From Odiellus spinosus (lineage: Eukaryota > Arthropoda > Arachnida > Opiliones > Phalangiidae): 64,000 nucleotides of DNA. Position numbers and translations under genes: made by a program. The stretch spans positions 13,112,601 through 13,176,600 of the forward strand of contig OY987237.1 in NCBI GenBank assembly GCA_963920705.1, given 5' to 3'. The notes beneath the pieces are model-generated. The model was given only the letters and a program-made list of their open reading frames with translations. It ran no database searches and was not told the DNA's origin. Below, one piece after another: positions 34,880 through 46,289 of this stretch (the stretch's first letter is position 1; each line of letters starts with the position of its first letter).

Positions 34880-35945
34880 TATATGGCCTTGTAATCGATT
34901 TAAACCGTTCAAAACGTTTCACGGCGTACGGGAAATCGATTTAAATCTATTTCTCTAAACTGCTTCGGGAACCAGTTTCAAACCGATTTGGCTGCAATAA
35001 CTGCAGAAACCGAATTATGAATTATAATACAGTCGCATTTGTACTAGGTCTTGGAATCGATTTAGATCACGAAACAATCTTTTCTCGAATCGATTTGATT
35101 CGATTTCTCGAAACTGCTTCGGGAACGATTTTTATCCCTAAAAGAGGCAATTTCTTCTCGCTAAACCTATCCTAGAATTTTTGATCTTTTATTTTGGTAA
35201 TCGGATAAGTATTATATAAATTTTTCCAACTTCTAAATACAAAAAAAAAAGCAAAAAATATAATCCATAGACTTCGGTAAAGAAATAAAATGCTGAAAAT
35301 GTCACTAGGATTATTTGAGTAGATCAATTTACAGATAAGAATTTTGGCCTAGATTAACCGCGTCGTTTGTTTGTTTCTCTCTCACACACTTTTAGTAATT
35401 AGCTACGTTAAGCCGTTATATTTCTAGTTAAGCCTTTGCCCTATTGAATATGCCTTAAAGCATGATCAAAATACGCGACAAAGTCTGATCTATAATTCAA
35501 AGGCTTTATATTAGCCGCGTTCATACTAGGTCTTGGAATCGATTTAAACCGTTTCCAAACGTTTCGCTAGAGTCGTGTGAACGGGAACCCGTCTTTTCTC
35601 GAATCGATTTGATTCGATTTCTCGAAACTGCTTCGGGAACCAGTTTTATACCGATTCGGTTTCAACAACCAAATAGCGGCGTTCATACTATAGGCTTTGG
35701 AATAGATTTAAACCGTTTCAAAGCTTGAGTCGTGTGAAGGAAATCGTCTTTTCTCGAATCAATTTGGTTGCTTCGGGAACCAGTTTCATACCGATTCGGT
35801 TTCAATAATCGATAGATGAAGCTACAATAAATCGATTTATAAAGATAACGCATGACGCTTTAAAACGGTTCCTGGCGATTCAAATATATCGATTAATTTT
35901 ACCGTTTCAAATCGATTAAGAAACGCTAGTGTGACCGTAGCTATT
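34880..35945. mobile_element. cluster of truncated family C MITEs
   Basis: At least four partial copies lie in the same orientation (about 34885-35010, 35030-35140, 35513-35672, 35673-35943). Each carries CGAAACTGCTTCGGGAACCA or a variant; only the last reaches the TGTGACCGTAGCTA terminus. The cluster probably arose by local duplication as well as insertion. Confidence 0.8.
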
Positions 35946-36069
35946 GTTTATCATAAAGAAGGTCCTTCGTCGACGGATTTGAAGTTAAAATTAAATCTTG
36001 ATAAAAAATTTAAAGGAACCTTTTGTAGGCCCAAAATAAGGAAAGTTTGTAAAAGAAATTAATTGGAAA

Positions 36070-36440
36070 ACTGACGTGTTTTTTAAGATAAAATCTTACT
36101 ACAGATATATATGTTTTCAGCCACTAAAAAAGTATGTAATTCTAAAACAATGGCTCTTAGCCTTTGCTACAGTCTAAACTTAACTTGAAAAATAAAATCC
36201 AATATTTTTTGGGGAGATAAAAGATAAATAAAGTTATGAACGTAGAAATTTTCAAGATAAAATCTTAATCTGGCCAGACATAGATGTTTCCACCCAGAAA
36301 AATATTATGGGATTTCAAAAACAATGGTTCTTAGCCTTTTTTCTACCGTCTAAACAGAACTTGAAAAATAAAATCCAATATTTTTAGGGAGATAAAAGAT
36401 AAATAAAGGTCTTTGTAGGATTTTTTTTAAGATAAGACTA
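36070..36440. repeat. about 175-bp tandem duplication
   Basis: A unit containing CAATGGCTCTTAGCCTTTGC, then AACTTGAAAAATAAAATCCA and GGGAGATAAAAGATAAATAA, occurs twice in tandem, with the start of a third unit (TTTTTAAGATAAGACTATAC) following. Confidence 0.85.
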
Positions 36441-36976
36441 TACTATACCTCAAAACGTAAGTCTATATTATAAAAATCCAAATGTTTTTACCTTTCTTCG
36501 TATTATAAACTTAACCTTAAAAATCGAACAATACTTTTTTCAACTTAATATGATAGCGAACACGAAGCTAGGCTTTCTTTAAATCCGTCTAAAAATAATA
36601 GGAGTAACGTGTATACTAGCTTCAAACGCGCTATCAAATTAAGTTGAGCTTTGTTTAAAAAAAACTAACAAACTAAAAGTTAAAAAAAACTTTTCAAGCA
36701 AACAAATATTAATAGAATGGAAGGTTATTTCTAATTCTAGGCTTAACGTTTAACTATTACTGTATTCCCATAGGATTTCGTACGACATTGATTCATGGGC
36801 TTAAAAAGTAGATTATCCAACTTGGGAAAATTCGCAAACTCTCAAATCGAGAGAAAACTGGCAAAATTCAATTTCACGATTCCCACGCCAGTTGAAATCG
36901 AAAGATAGTGCGAAATTCTTTAAAGGTATGATGAAATGTTTTAGCCCACTTATCTCCAAGTAAATATTATAATATT

Positions 36977-37321
36977 ATAAAGGGAAAATAAAACCTAATA
37001 AGTGATTTTTTTTATCGATTCCTTATCGTTTAAACTAGTAATGTAATATTAAACTAGAAATAATTTTAAAACTTACACGAAAAATAGGCTTAGCTGGATT
37101 GACCTAAACTCCCCATATAAGGACTATCGACCAATGATCGATGGCTCTTATACTGGAAATGCAGGATCCAGCTAAGCCTATTTTGATGGTAAGTTTTAAA
37201 TTTATTTCTAGTTTAATATTTGTTTGTAAATTTATTTTTCTCTAGTGGATTAGGCCTATTTAAATGATAAGGAATCGATAAAAAAAATCACTTGTTTTTA
37301 GGTTGCATTCTCCCTTTAAAG
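36977..37321 (+). mobile_element. family A variant MITE, complete
   Basis: 345 bp, AGGGAAAATAAAACC to GCATTCTCCCT plus TTAA. It shares a shorter core (ACTATCGACCAATGATCG) with the copy at 30714, defining a subfamily. Confidence 0.88.
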
Positions 37322-37859
37322 AATAATTTTCTCCCCGGTCAAGTATCACAGAAGATTCAAAATCAATATTTAAAATCCTTTACAATTGCATTGTTTTAAC
37401 GCGAGTATGTATGGGAACTAGAAGTCGATATACTAAGAATTCTTAGTTAATTGACAATCAATTGGGGTCTACTATACTCAAGACTCGATTCGCTGAATGG
37501 TTGTTAGCTGAAGAAAGATGATTGGATCGTTTTGTGTGGAGGTCAAATCGTGCATTAGCGGTTTTCCAATAAAGATATTGAGCCTATATAGTTTGGATTA
37601 TATGCTAATTATATGGGAACATCTTAAAGACGACCACATACGAGTCAAATATCCCACACGCTAGCATCGACCCGCGGGGATTTTACCATAGGCACTCGAG
37701 ACCATTCTAGGGTACAGATGCAAATTCGGCGAAAGTTTCAAGGAGTCGTTAAAAAACTTGCAATAAAATTTGGACAAGCCGTTATACGAATACCTCCCAA
37801 TCAACAGCAGAAACGCCAACGCTTACAATAATTTCTTTCAAGTAATACTTAATATAAAA

Positions 37860-38640
37860 TTAAGTATCTTATAATAATTTAGTATAATTCAAAATCATTA
37901 TAATTCGTTAAAATTAATGATCATTTTTTATGATTCGTTTAAATTCATTTGTTATAATTCGTTAAAATTTATTTGTTATAATTCGTTAAAATTTATTTGT
38001 TATAATTCGTTAAAATTTGTTTGTTATAATTCGTTAAAATTCATGATAACTTGTTATAATTCGTTAAATGACATGATAATTTGTTATAAATTCATTAAAT
38101 TTCATGATAATTTGTTATAATTTATTAAAATTCATGTTAATTTCATATAATTCATTAAAAGACATGACAAATAGTTAAAATTCATTAAAATGCATGATAA
38201 TTTGTTATAATTCATTAAAATGCATGATAATTTGTTATAATTCATGATAATTGATTATAATTCATTAAAATTCATGTTAATTTCATATAATTCATTAAAT
38301 GACATGATAATTTGTTATAATTCATTAAAATGCATGATAATTTGTTATAATTCATTAAAATGCATGATAATTTGTTATAATTCATGATAATTAATTATAA
38401 TTCATTAAATTCCATGATAATTTGTATAATTCATTAAAATGCATGATAATTTGTTATAATTCATTAAAATGTATGATAATTTTTTATAATTCATTAAAAA
38501 GTATGATAATTTTTATAATTCATGATAATTAATAATAATTAATTAAATTTCATGATAATTTGTTATAATTCATTTAATTTCAAGATAATTTGTTACAATT
38601 CATTTAAAATCATAATTTCCTATATATTGCTCAATTCATT
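37860..38640. repeat. AT-rich minisatellite
   Basis: Long array of a 22-32-base unit of the form ATTTGTTATAATTCATTAAA or ATGCATGATAATTTGTTATA. The left part uses ATTCGTTAAAATTTATTTGT and the right part ATTCATTAAAATGCATGATA. About 30 units. The 67-residue ORF with CYNSLKF repeats is a translation of the array. Confidence 0.95.
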
Positions 38641-38879
38641 TCAATATATGATTGCATTTAAAATATATAATATTTTGTTATAAATAAATGTAATCCATAA
38701 GAATAAATTACCTGTATATATTCGCGATAATATTGTGATACAATAATAAATATTTCACAATTGAGAGCGGACAACGTGTGTATGTAAGTTATTGTTACTT
38801 TTCGGCGCCAAATGTTACTACACATACGGGGTATATCCGAATCCAAATTTAAAATCCTACGACAACGGAACCATCATCA

Positions 38880-39435
38880 ATCCTGTCTTTGCAGCCCCCC
38901 TTCCCCTAAAATAACTCGCTTAGTTGCCCAAATTTCCGAGAAAAGGAACCCATACACAACTCCCTAAACGGGCATAGCGCCAATGTGGCTACTGAGAAAT
39001 TACCCTACAATATCTTCAGGACCCAAAATTTATATTCAAAGTTTTGCAAGTTCTAGGAGTGAAACGAGAATCAATTTGAGCCACGTCCCAAAACTAACCT
39101 TTTATTTAAACTGCCCCCACCCCCTTTTCCTAGCTCCCACTGGGTCATTTGACCACTAGCAGCATGGCCATCGGAACCGCGGGGTAAGAGCTAGAGAATG
39201 AGCGAAAACCTGTCATCTAGGATATCTGTTACAAAATCCAGGTCCACGAGGAAGGGGGAAATAAAGCCATTCTGTTCCTATAAAGTGATAGTCTCGATAC
39301 AAATAAGTTGGACGAGTGTCTGCCGAGAATTAGAAAGTAGAAAGAGTTAAACTATCTCAAGAATACCTCTTGATGTTGATGATAAAGGTATGGTTCCAGG
39401 TATGGAATGAGGTGCTAATATCGCGCCGAACTGTC
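38880..39435. other. intergenic, no gene seen
   Basis: Less AT-rich than its surroundings, with no exon structure recognised on either strand. If the exon at 39636-39827 continues, this would be intron. Confidence 0.4.
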
Positions 39436-39439
39436 TATA

Positions 39440-39627
39440 CGTTTACGGAGGTGAAAATGTATCGACGGAAAGCAACTCTCCTCTCTCTCTCGCGAAACGA
39501 ATGAGCGTGTCTCGCCTGGCCGTCGCAATTTTGAGTCAGATTTACTATAGAAGGAATATACAGGGCCTGGCCGCTTTTCGGTACAAATTACGGAATACTT
39601 AGGGTGAAACCGTGGACTGAGAAAATC
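39440..39627 (+). repeat. family H repeat
   Basis: Shared with 53092-53350: GTGAAAATGTATCGACGGAA, a CT-rich run, CGCGAAACGAATGAGCGTGT and GGGTGAAACCGTGGACTGAG. Ends are not inverted repeats and the class is unknown. Confidence 0.85.
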
Positions 39628-39635
39628 GAACTCAC

Positions 39636-39827
39636 TTCATTGTCACCCGTAGTATGTCTTATAAACTTGAACGACGATTTACTTGCAATTAAACGAATAA
39701 AAACCTTTGTCTTAATATAATCCAAACAACTCAACCTATCCCTTTTCGCCGTTACTGAGTTTATCATTTCGTTAAAATGAGATTGTTCCTTTATTTCGGG
39801 GGTTAGATTCATAGCGTATGGCGTCAT
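39636..39827 (-). CDS. candidate first coding exon, unknown protein
   Basis: ATG at 39827 (AGGCAATGACG) opens exactly 64 codons (beginning MTPYAMNLTPEIKEQSHFNE) ending at a strong donor GAA|GTGAGT in phase 0. An earlier donor (GCAA|GTAAAT) is also possible. Composition looks coding: mixed charge, no repeats. It lies just outside a family H repeat. No downstream exon was found and no family is recognised. A perfect X-box-type motif lies 15 bases upstream of the ATG. Confidence 0.4.
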
Positions 39828-39841
39828 TGCCTCATTGGTGT

Positions 39842-39855
39842 GTTGTCATGGAAAC
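39842..39855 (+). promoter_or_regulatory. X-box-like (RFX) motif
   Basis: GTTGTCATGGAAAC fits the RFX X-box consensus RYYNYYATRRNRAC at every position. It lies directly upstream of the candidate minus-strand first exon at 39827. A single 14-base match can occur by chance. Confidence 0.35.
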
Positions 39856-39879
39856 GGGGGTTCCATTCTCCCCCCCCCG

Positions 39880-40824
39880 TGGGGATAAAAGGGGGGATGT
39901 CCGTTGAAGCGGAAATCTTTAAAAGAGAAGGTGGAGGGAGATGTTGCAACCGGGGAAGCTCAAGAGCAGAAAAAACAACGGAATAAAAAAAAAAAAAAAA
40001 AAAAACTACTTGAGATGCTTCTCGAGAAATTCTAAGTCCAAGTTTTCCTTGTGTCTTTTTTTAACCAACCTGGCCTTTTTTTTTTTTTTTTTTTTCATTC
40101 CTGAAGGGAAATCATCAACGTTTTTTTTAGAAGATCTTTAGACCATCAACTCCCTAAAAAGCAAAAGGGGCATCAAAGAGTCTAAATCATTTCTCTACTA
40201 TTATTTTATATTCCAAGCCTTTGCTATTTTAGCTTCAGTTTTACTTGAACAATGTTTTATTGACGTTCATTTCCGTATTTGATTGTATTGTTTCAATTTA
40301 TTTGGAGCATTTTCGTTTCAATTTTACTTATCTAAAGTGTATAAAGTTTAAATGTATTGTTTGAATTCACTTGGACAATTTTGATTACAACTCATTCCCG
40401 CATTTGATTGTATTGCTTCAATTTACTCGAACAACACGATTTAATATTAGTTTAAAATGGCTTTGGTTCTAAATATTGTTTCAAATTGTTCGGATAATGG
40501 AGGGAAACTTTCAAATGGTTATTGTATTGTTGGGGTTTATTCGGGCAATGTTATTTAATGTTAGTTCGGCCTTTAGGTGTATTGTTTATACTTATTCAAT
40601 GTTTATTAATATCAAAATACGAAATTATACACCCAAGTTTGTCTGTCTGACGGTCAGGAACGCTAAAAATTACCAGCGACCTTAGTAAAAGGAGAAAATC
40701 TGAAGCGAATTGTTACATAATGTTAAATTTCATTGGGAATAAGTATTTCATGCCAACTCCCCTTGAACCCGAGGTTAATTTTGTTCTATGACATATGTAT
40801 ATAAGTTTTGAGTCGTGTATATAA
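39880..40824. other. intergenic, no gene seen
   Basis: Contains poly-A and poly-T runs, loosely repeated phrases (TGTATTGTTTCAATTTA) and fragments of dispersed repeats. The 66-residue Lys/Phe-rich ORF is homopolymer translation. Confidence 0.5.
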
Positions 40825-41079
40825 GAGCGATTCGTACGCCTCCTAACGGTAGATGTTTTCGGAGCGGGAGTTCGTCGAGCGAATATCTCTAGCAGCCTTG
40901 GAGTTCGTCCAAAAACGTCGTCGTTTGTGGAGAGAGGGAATTTCCAATTTTCCGTAGACAGGGGGGATGAAGTAGGACCCCTTCTAACTGGTAAAATTGG
41001 GAATTTTACCCATACAGAGAGGAGCGCTATATGGAACATTGGAGTAGTAGACTTCAAAGGAGGGTTTCATCGGCTTCTG
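40825..41079 (-). mobile_element. family B MITE, left end lost
   Basis: Right 255 bases of family B, starting at GCGATTCGTACGCCTCC and ending CTTCTG at 41079. It abuts a family G fragment (TTCTATGACATATGTATATA). ACCTTAG follows the right end, and the same 7 bases occur at 40679-40685, about 140 bases before the truncation point. Confidence 0.85.
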
Positions 41080-41672
41080 ACCTTAGTTATGACGAAAAAA
41101 TGAGTTTTTTGCCCAAAAAATTGTGATGGAAAAAGGGCCTCGCCTACTGTTTCAAATCCAAATTAAAAATATAAATAAATATTCCAAGTTTTCGTAATTT
41201 GAGAATGTTTTGAAAGTTAATAAATATATATTCTTTTAACCTAAAATATGCAAATGAAGTCATAATATTATCTTAACATTTTATAAAGTATTAGATATAC
41301 TCCTAGTTCGTGGAACTTGTCATCAGTTTCTGACTACTCAGCTATTCATTAAGTACCTCTCATCAGCTGGCCAAAATGATCTTTAAAAGTAGGAGCTAAT
41401 TTACATAATTTGTTAAAATAATGATGTCTTCATTCTTTAACCGCGAAACGGTCGAAAGGTCACTAATCTTTTTTTTTTTACGCCTCTCTTCAGAGTTTAT
41501 TTACACACACTCAACTGTCTTCCACGTCTCCAAAGACACGGTATTCTAACTTCATCCCCCAAGTTGGAAAATTATAATCTTATCTAAGTACAAAAATAAA
41601 TGAAACTTAGCTTCTTTTGTTTCTAAAGCTCACGTGGAAAGGCTGAATTAACTCCGAGTGAAATTTAGCAAT

Positions 41673-41972
41673 TAGCCGCGTTCATACTAAACCTTGGAAT
41701 CATTCTAAATCGTTTAAAAACGTTTCGCTGGAGTCGTGTGAACGGGAAACCGTCTTTTCTCGAATCGATTTGATTCGATTTCTCGAAACTGCTTCGGGAA
41801 CCAGTTTTGTACCGATTCGGTTTCAACAACCTTTAGATGAAGCTACAATAAATCGATTTATGAAGATAATGCGTGAACGCGTGACGCTTAAAACGATTCC
41901 TAGCGATTGGAATATCGGTTTGATTTTATCGTTTCAAATCGATTAAGAAATGCTAGTGTGATCGTAGCTGTT
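41673..41972 (-). mobile_element. family C MITE, complete
   Basis: About 300 bp, from TAGCCGCGTTCATACTAA to GCTAGTGTGATCGTAGCT, with the full body (CGAAACTGCTTCGGGAACCA, GATGAAGCTACAATAAATCG). Confidence 0.88.
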
Positions 41973-42073
41973 GTCACGTGATACGGCTGTTTTTACGCGA
42001 TCTTTTTCGTGAAGTCAATTACAAATTAAAATTATCGTTGATTACGTTCCAGTCTAAATTAATTACGTCACAT

Positions 42074-42410
42074 CAGAAGCCGATGAAACCCTCCTTTGAA
42101 GTCTACTACTCCAATGTTCCATATAGCGCTCCTCTCTGTATGGGTAAAATTCCCAATTTTACGAGTTAGAAGGGGTCCTACTTCATCCCCCCTGTCTACG
42201 GAAAATTGGAAATTCTCTCTCTCCACAAACGACGACGTTTTTCTGGCGAACTCCAAGGCTGGTAGAGATATTCGCTCGACGAACTCCCGCTTCGAAAATA
42301 TCTACCGTTAGGAGGCGTACGAATCGCGCCTTTTGAGAATAACCCATACAGAGAGGGGTAGACAAGACCCGGGAATAATAGACTTCAAAGGAGGGTTTCA
42401 TCGGCTTCTG
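42074..42410 (+). mobile_element. family B MITE, complete
   Basis: 337 bp with the exact 7-bp duplication GTCACAT (42067-42073 and 42411-42417). Confidence 0.94.
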
Positions 42411-42419
42411 GTCACATAT

Positions 42420-42990
42420 AGAAAAAAAAAATGAAAATCTATATATTTTTGATATTTTAGTTTCTTAGGTAAGGTGTAAAATTTTAATTATGGCACAATT
42501 AACAGTATGAAAAAAATTGAAAATATAATCCATAGGACTTGGAAAACCAAGTCTTTCCGAAAATTTTATTTAAAGTATATCAATAGGTCGTTAATGCTTA
42601 TTTCATGTACATGTGGTCTTCAAAAACTGAATTCGCTTTCGCGAAACTATATTATAAATTTCTTCTTGAAGGGTTACGTTACAAGACGGATAGAAAGAAG
42701 AGAAAAACGCTAAAGTTAGCCCTTTTTCTGAAGAATAATTCAAGAAACTCTCCAAATCTTATCAAAACTACAGAATTGGTTTTTTTTTCCCCACCTTTAA
42801 AATATAGGCTAATGTTTCGAAGTTTTGAATTGCAAATTGATCAAGGCTCGCTCTCGAGTGGCTGCTACTTTCGGCGCTATCAATACCATATTACCCGCTA
42901 AAATTTATCGTTCGTTCATTTTCTTAAAGGTAATGAAACGAAAGGTATATGGACGAAAAAATATAAATGCGAGTCACTACCATTATCTCA
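42420..42990. other. intergenic, no gene seen
   Basis: Three overlapping ORFs of 65-98 residues on the plus strand have no recognised similarity or splice structure. Confidence 0.4.
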
Positions 42991-42994
42991 TTCA

Positions 42995-43445
42995 CTTAAA
43001 ATTAGGCTTAGCGAAAATTTAGCCTAGTCATATTGTTAATCAAACTTAAATCTAGGCTTAACGAAAATTTAGCCGTGTCAAATCGTTAATCCAACTTAAA
43101 ACTAGGCTTAACGAAGTTTAGCCGTGTCAAATTCATAATCAAACCTAAAATTGGGCTTAACGAAAATTTAGCCATGTCAAATTGATAATCAAACCTAAAA
43201 TTTGGCTTAACGAAAATTTAGCCATGTCAAATTGATAATCAAACCTAAAATTAGGCTTAACGAAAATTAGGCTTAACGAAAATTTTGCAGTGTCAAATAG
43301 ATAATCAAACTTAAAACTAGGCTTAGCGAAAATTTAGGCATGTACAAACTTAAAACTAGGCTTAGCAAAAATTTTGCCGTGTCAAATTGATAATCAAACC
43401 TAAAATTAGGCTTAACGAAAATTTAGCCGTGTCAAACTCATAAAT
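42995..43445. repeat. AGGCTTAACG minisatellite
   Basis: Tandem array of a unit of about 50 bases: AAACTTAAAACTAGGCTTAA, CGAAAATTTAGCCGTGTC, AAATTGATAATC. About nine units with internal deletions (one at about 43250-43280 duplicates ATTAGGCTTAACGAAA). Confidence 0.93.
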
Positions 43446-44060
43446 CTATTAAAAATAACTTGCTGTAAGAGTCTATTATCCCTTTAATGTATTATAGGGT
43501 CATTGTTATACGATGACGTTTAATATTTGTCGCGAATCGAAGATGTTATTGCCGATATAAATTGTAGGGATAATTACGCTTCCAAGCAACAGCTGCGGAT
43601 ATACAAAAGGTAACATATTCCGATCTATTAGGAAAATGATCACTGAGATTATTAGGAAGATATCTTTGAATAATTGAATTGGAATACGAATGATATAATT
43701 AGAGAAATGTTTGGATTTTACGAATCAAATCATTAAAAATGGATTGTGAAATGTAGGTCAACAAAAGGTTTCTCATCATTTCTAAAGAAAAATTCAATGT
43801 TTCTCTTTAGTACGACTATTAAAACGTCATATTCAAAATTTTATACCTCTTACAGAGTTGACGTAGATTTTTAAGTACTTTTACGAAAAAAACAGCGCGA
43901 AAGCGACCTTATCACTGGTGGCAGAACGCACGAGAATCAGCTGTATGCTCTACAATAGTCAGCCGACCATAGTGCGAGGACGTAGTATTTATTTTCAAAT
44001 TTTCGAAAAATGGCGATTATAAATTTTGTATTTTTAATGTCGCGGTAATATTTTTCTCTT

Positions 44061-44793
44061 TAACTACGGTCACACTAGCATTTCTTAAAGGGAGGATGCA
44101 ACCTAACAACAAGTGATGTTTTATCGATTCCTTATTGTTTAAATAGGCCTAATCCACTATTTAAAAAAATTACAAACAAATATTAAACTAGAAATAAATT
44201 TAAAACTTACCCTGAAAATAGGCTTAGTGGGATTCATGGAGCTCCTGATTTCCTCGTGTGTAAGGTCTAGCGACCAAGCGCACGCGACGTAAGTCTCGTG
44301 GAGATCTCGCGTGAACGACGGGCCTTTGCTCATTGGTCGCTAGACCTTACACGGACGCGATTCAGGATCTCCATGAATCCCGCTAAGCCTATTTTCAGGG
44401 TAAGTTTTAAATTTATTTCTAGTTTAATATTTGTATTGTAAACTTTTTATCGGTGGATTAGGCCTATTTAAACGATAAGGAATCGATAAAAAATCACTTG
44501 TAATTAGGTTGCATTCTCCCTTTAATCGATTTGAAATGGTAAAATAAAACCGATCTTCAAATCGCCAGGAATCGTTTTAAGCGTCACGCGTTCACGCATT
44601 ATCGTTATAAATCGATGTATCGTAGGTTCATCTATCGGTTGTTGAAACCAAATCGGTACGAAACTGGTTCCCGAAGCAGTTTCGAGAAATCAAATCAAAT
44701 CGATTCGAAAAAAGACGGTTTCTCGTTCACACGACTCTAGCGAAACGTTTTGAAACGGTTTAAATCGATTCTAAGGCCTAATATGAATCGATT
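44061..44793 (+). mobile_element. family C MITE carrying family A
   Basis: Left tip TAACTACGGTCACACTAGCA then TTTCTTAA; after the family A insert, TCGATTTGAAATGG continues to GGCCTAATATGAAT. Removing the insert and one TTAA restores the family C consensus across the junction. Confidence 0.9.
44085..44525 (+). mobile_element. family A MITE, complete, nested
   Basis: TTAA duplicated at 44085-44088 and 44522-44525, termini AGGGAGGATGCAACC and GCATTCTCCCT. Inserted in the TTAA of the family C sequence TTTCTTAATCGATTT. Confidence 0.95.
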
Positions 44794-45465
44794 TTCAACG
44801 ATCTTTCCGAAAATACTACTCAAATTCTATTTGGATTAAAGTTTAAATTGTACTTACTTCATTTTAAAGGTGATTTAAAATGTAAAAATTAGAATTAACA
44901 CGGGTCTTTAACTAATAACCTAAGCTACAAACTAAGCCTGTAAATTTACTAGACCTTAATATATTAATATCTTTCAAAATGAATGTCGACAATCACAATT
45001 TTCTCGTAAAGTACTTTGCGTGTCAAACATATTAGAAGCAATAGAGTTGAAAGGCGGTGACAATGCCAGCATTGCGTATTCTGCCCAAGAACAAGGTTGC
45101 TTACAGATAAATACGAAAAATTATTATTCTTCAACTATTTACAAGATTAGTCGAAACTCCTACTTTTTTCTCTACGAGGTTTGATATTATGTATAAATCC
45201 GCCTTAGTCTTTACTCATTACGTGAATTAATCTTGAACTTATAGACCAATTAGCAGATAGTATTTTTGTTTGTTTTTGTGTTTTTGGTTTGTTGTTTATG
45301 TTTTCTTATCTTTTATATATGTAAATTGATAACTGAGCATAGGATGCAGTTCTAGGGTCGTTCTACGAATGAAATCTACATGGGGCCCTATTCATATGGA
45401 GGATTAAAAAGCCAACATCTAGGGGTAGAATAAAATTGTGAAAAACATGGCTGATATTTAAAGTA

Positions 45466-45718
45466 GTTTTGAAGGGTCATCGACCAATGACCGTCGTTAA
45501 GACGAGATCTCCGTGCGACCCATGATAACATTCGACTGGTAGCGAATAAATTCAGCTGATCTCCACGAATCCAGCTAAGCCTATTTTCATGGTAAGTTTT
45601 AAATTTATTTCTAATTTAATATTCGTTTGTAAAATCCTTTTACTGTTGAATTAGGCCTATTTAAACGATAAGGAAACAATAAAAAATCACTTGTTATTAG
45701 GTTGCATTCTCCCTTTAA
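45466..45718 (+). mobile_element. family A MITE, right half
   Basis: Centre (GGGTCATCGACCAATGACC), then CTAAGCCTATTTTCATGG and the right arm to GCATTCTCCCT plus TTAA (45715-45718). Confidence 0.85.
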
Positions 45719-45762
45719 ACCTCCAACTACAATTTAACCATTCCAAAATAGCCGGGATCATA

Positions 45763-46287
45763 TGCTACGGTAACACTAGCTTTCTTAATCGATTTGAAAG
45801 GGTAAAATCAAACCAATATTCAAATCGTTTTAAGCGTTACGTGTTCACGTATTATCTTTATAAATCGATTTATTGTAACTTCATCTATCGGTAGTTGAAA
45901 CCGAATCTGTATGAAACTGGTTCCCGAAGCAGTTTCAAGAAATCGAATCAAATCGATTCGAGAAAAGACGGTTTCTCGTTCACACGTCTCTAGCAGGGAT
46001 GGAAATAAGCACAAGTCACTGGTCATTGTCCGATAAATTTTCCAAATGTCCGATAACTTTTTATTTTTAAGAGGGGGTCACTGGACAAATGTCCGATAAA
46101 AAAAAAGAACTTTTCAATACAAGAAATGTAGCATTGTCCGGTAATTTTGTTAAATGTCCGATAACTTTTGAATTTTTAAGGGGGGGTTACTGGACATTTG
46201 TCCAATAGGAAAAATTCCTTATTTCCGTCCCTGGTCTCTAGTGAAACGTTTTAAATCGATTCCAAGGCTTAGTATGAACGCGGCTAT
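45763..46287 (+). mobile_element. family C MITE interrupted by hAT-like element
   Basis: TACGGTAACACTAGCTTTCT through GGTATGAAACTGGTTCCCGA to CACACGTCTCTAG, then the insert, then GTGAAACGTTTTAAATCG to GGCTTAGTATGAACGCGGCTA. Confidence 0.88.
45994..46233. mobile_element. hAT-like MITE, 240 bp, nested
   Basis: Inverted ends CAGGGATGGAAATAAG and CTTATTTCCGTCCCTG; exact 8-bp duplication GTCTCTAG (45986-45993 and 46234-46241). Internally TTGTCCGATAA and TCACTGGACA repeats. 8-bp duplications and CAGGG ends are typical of the hAT superfamily. Confidence 0.93.
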
Positions 46288-46289
46288 AG

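Larger units (their letters stand above)
43840..44835 (+). repeat. family G repeat interrupted by C and A
   Basis: Left part about 43840-44060 (AAGTACTTTTACGAAAAA, GCGCGAAAGCGACCTTATCA, ACCATAGTGCGAGGACGTAG). Right part about 44790-44835 (AACGATCTTTCCGAAAATAC). Together they match the uninterrupted copy at 58990-59285. The interruption is a family C element that itself carries a family A element. Confidence 0.85.

Noticed and set aside
42995..43445. CRISPR-like array
   Set aside because: Direct tandem repeats without unique spacers, in a eukaryotic intron-bearing genome; it is a minisatellite.
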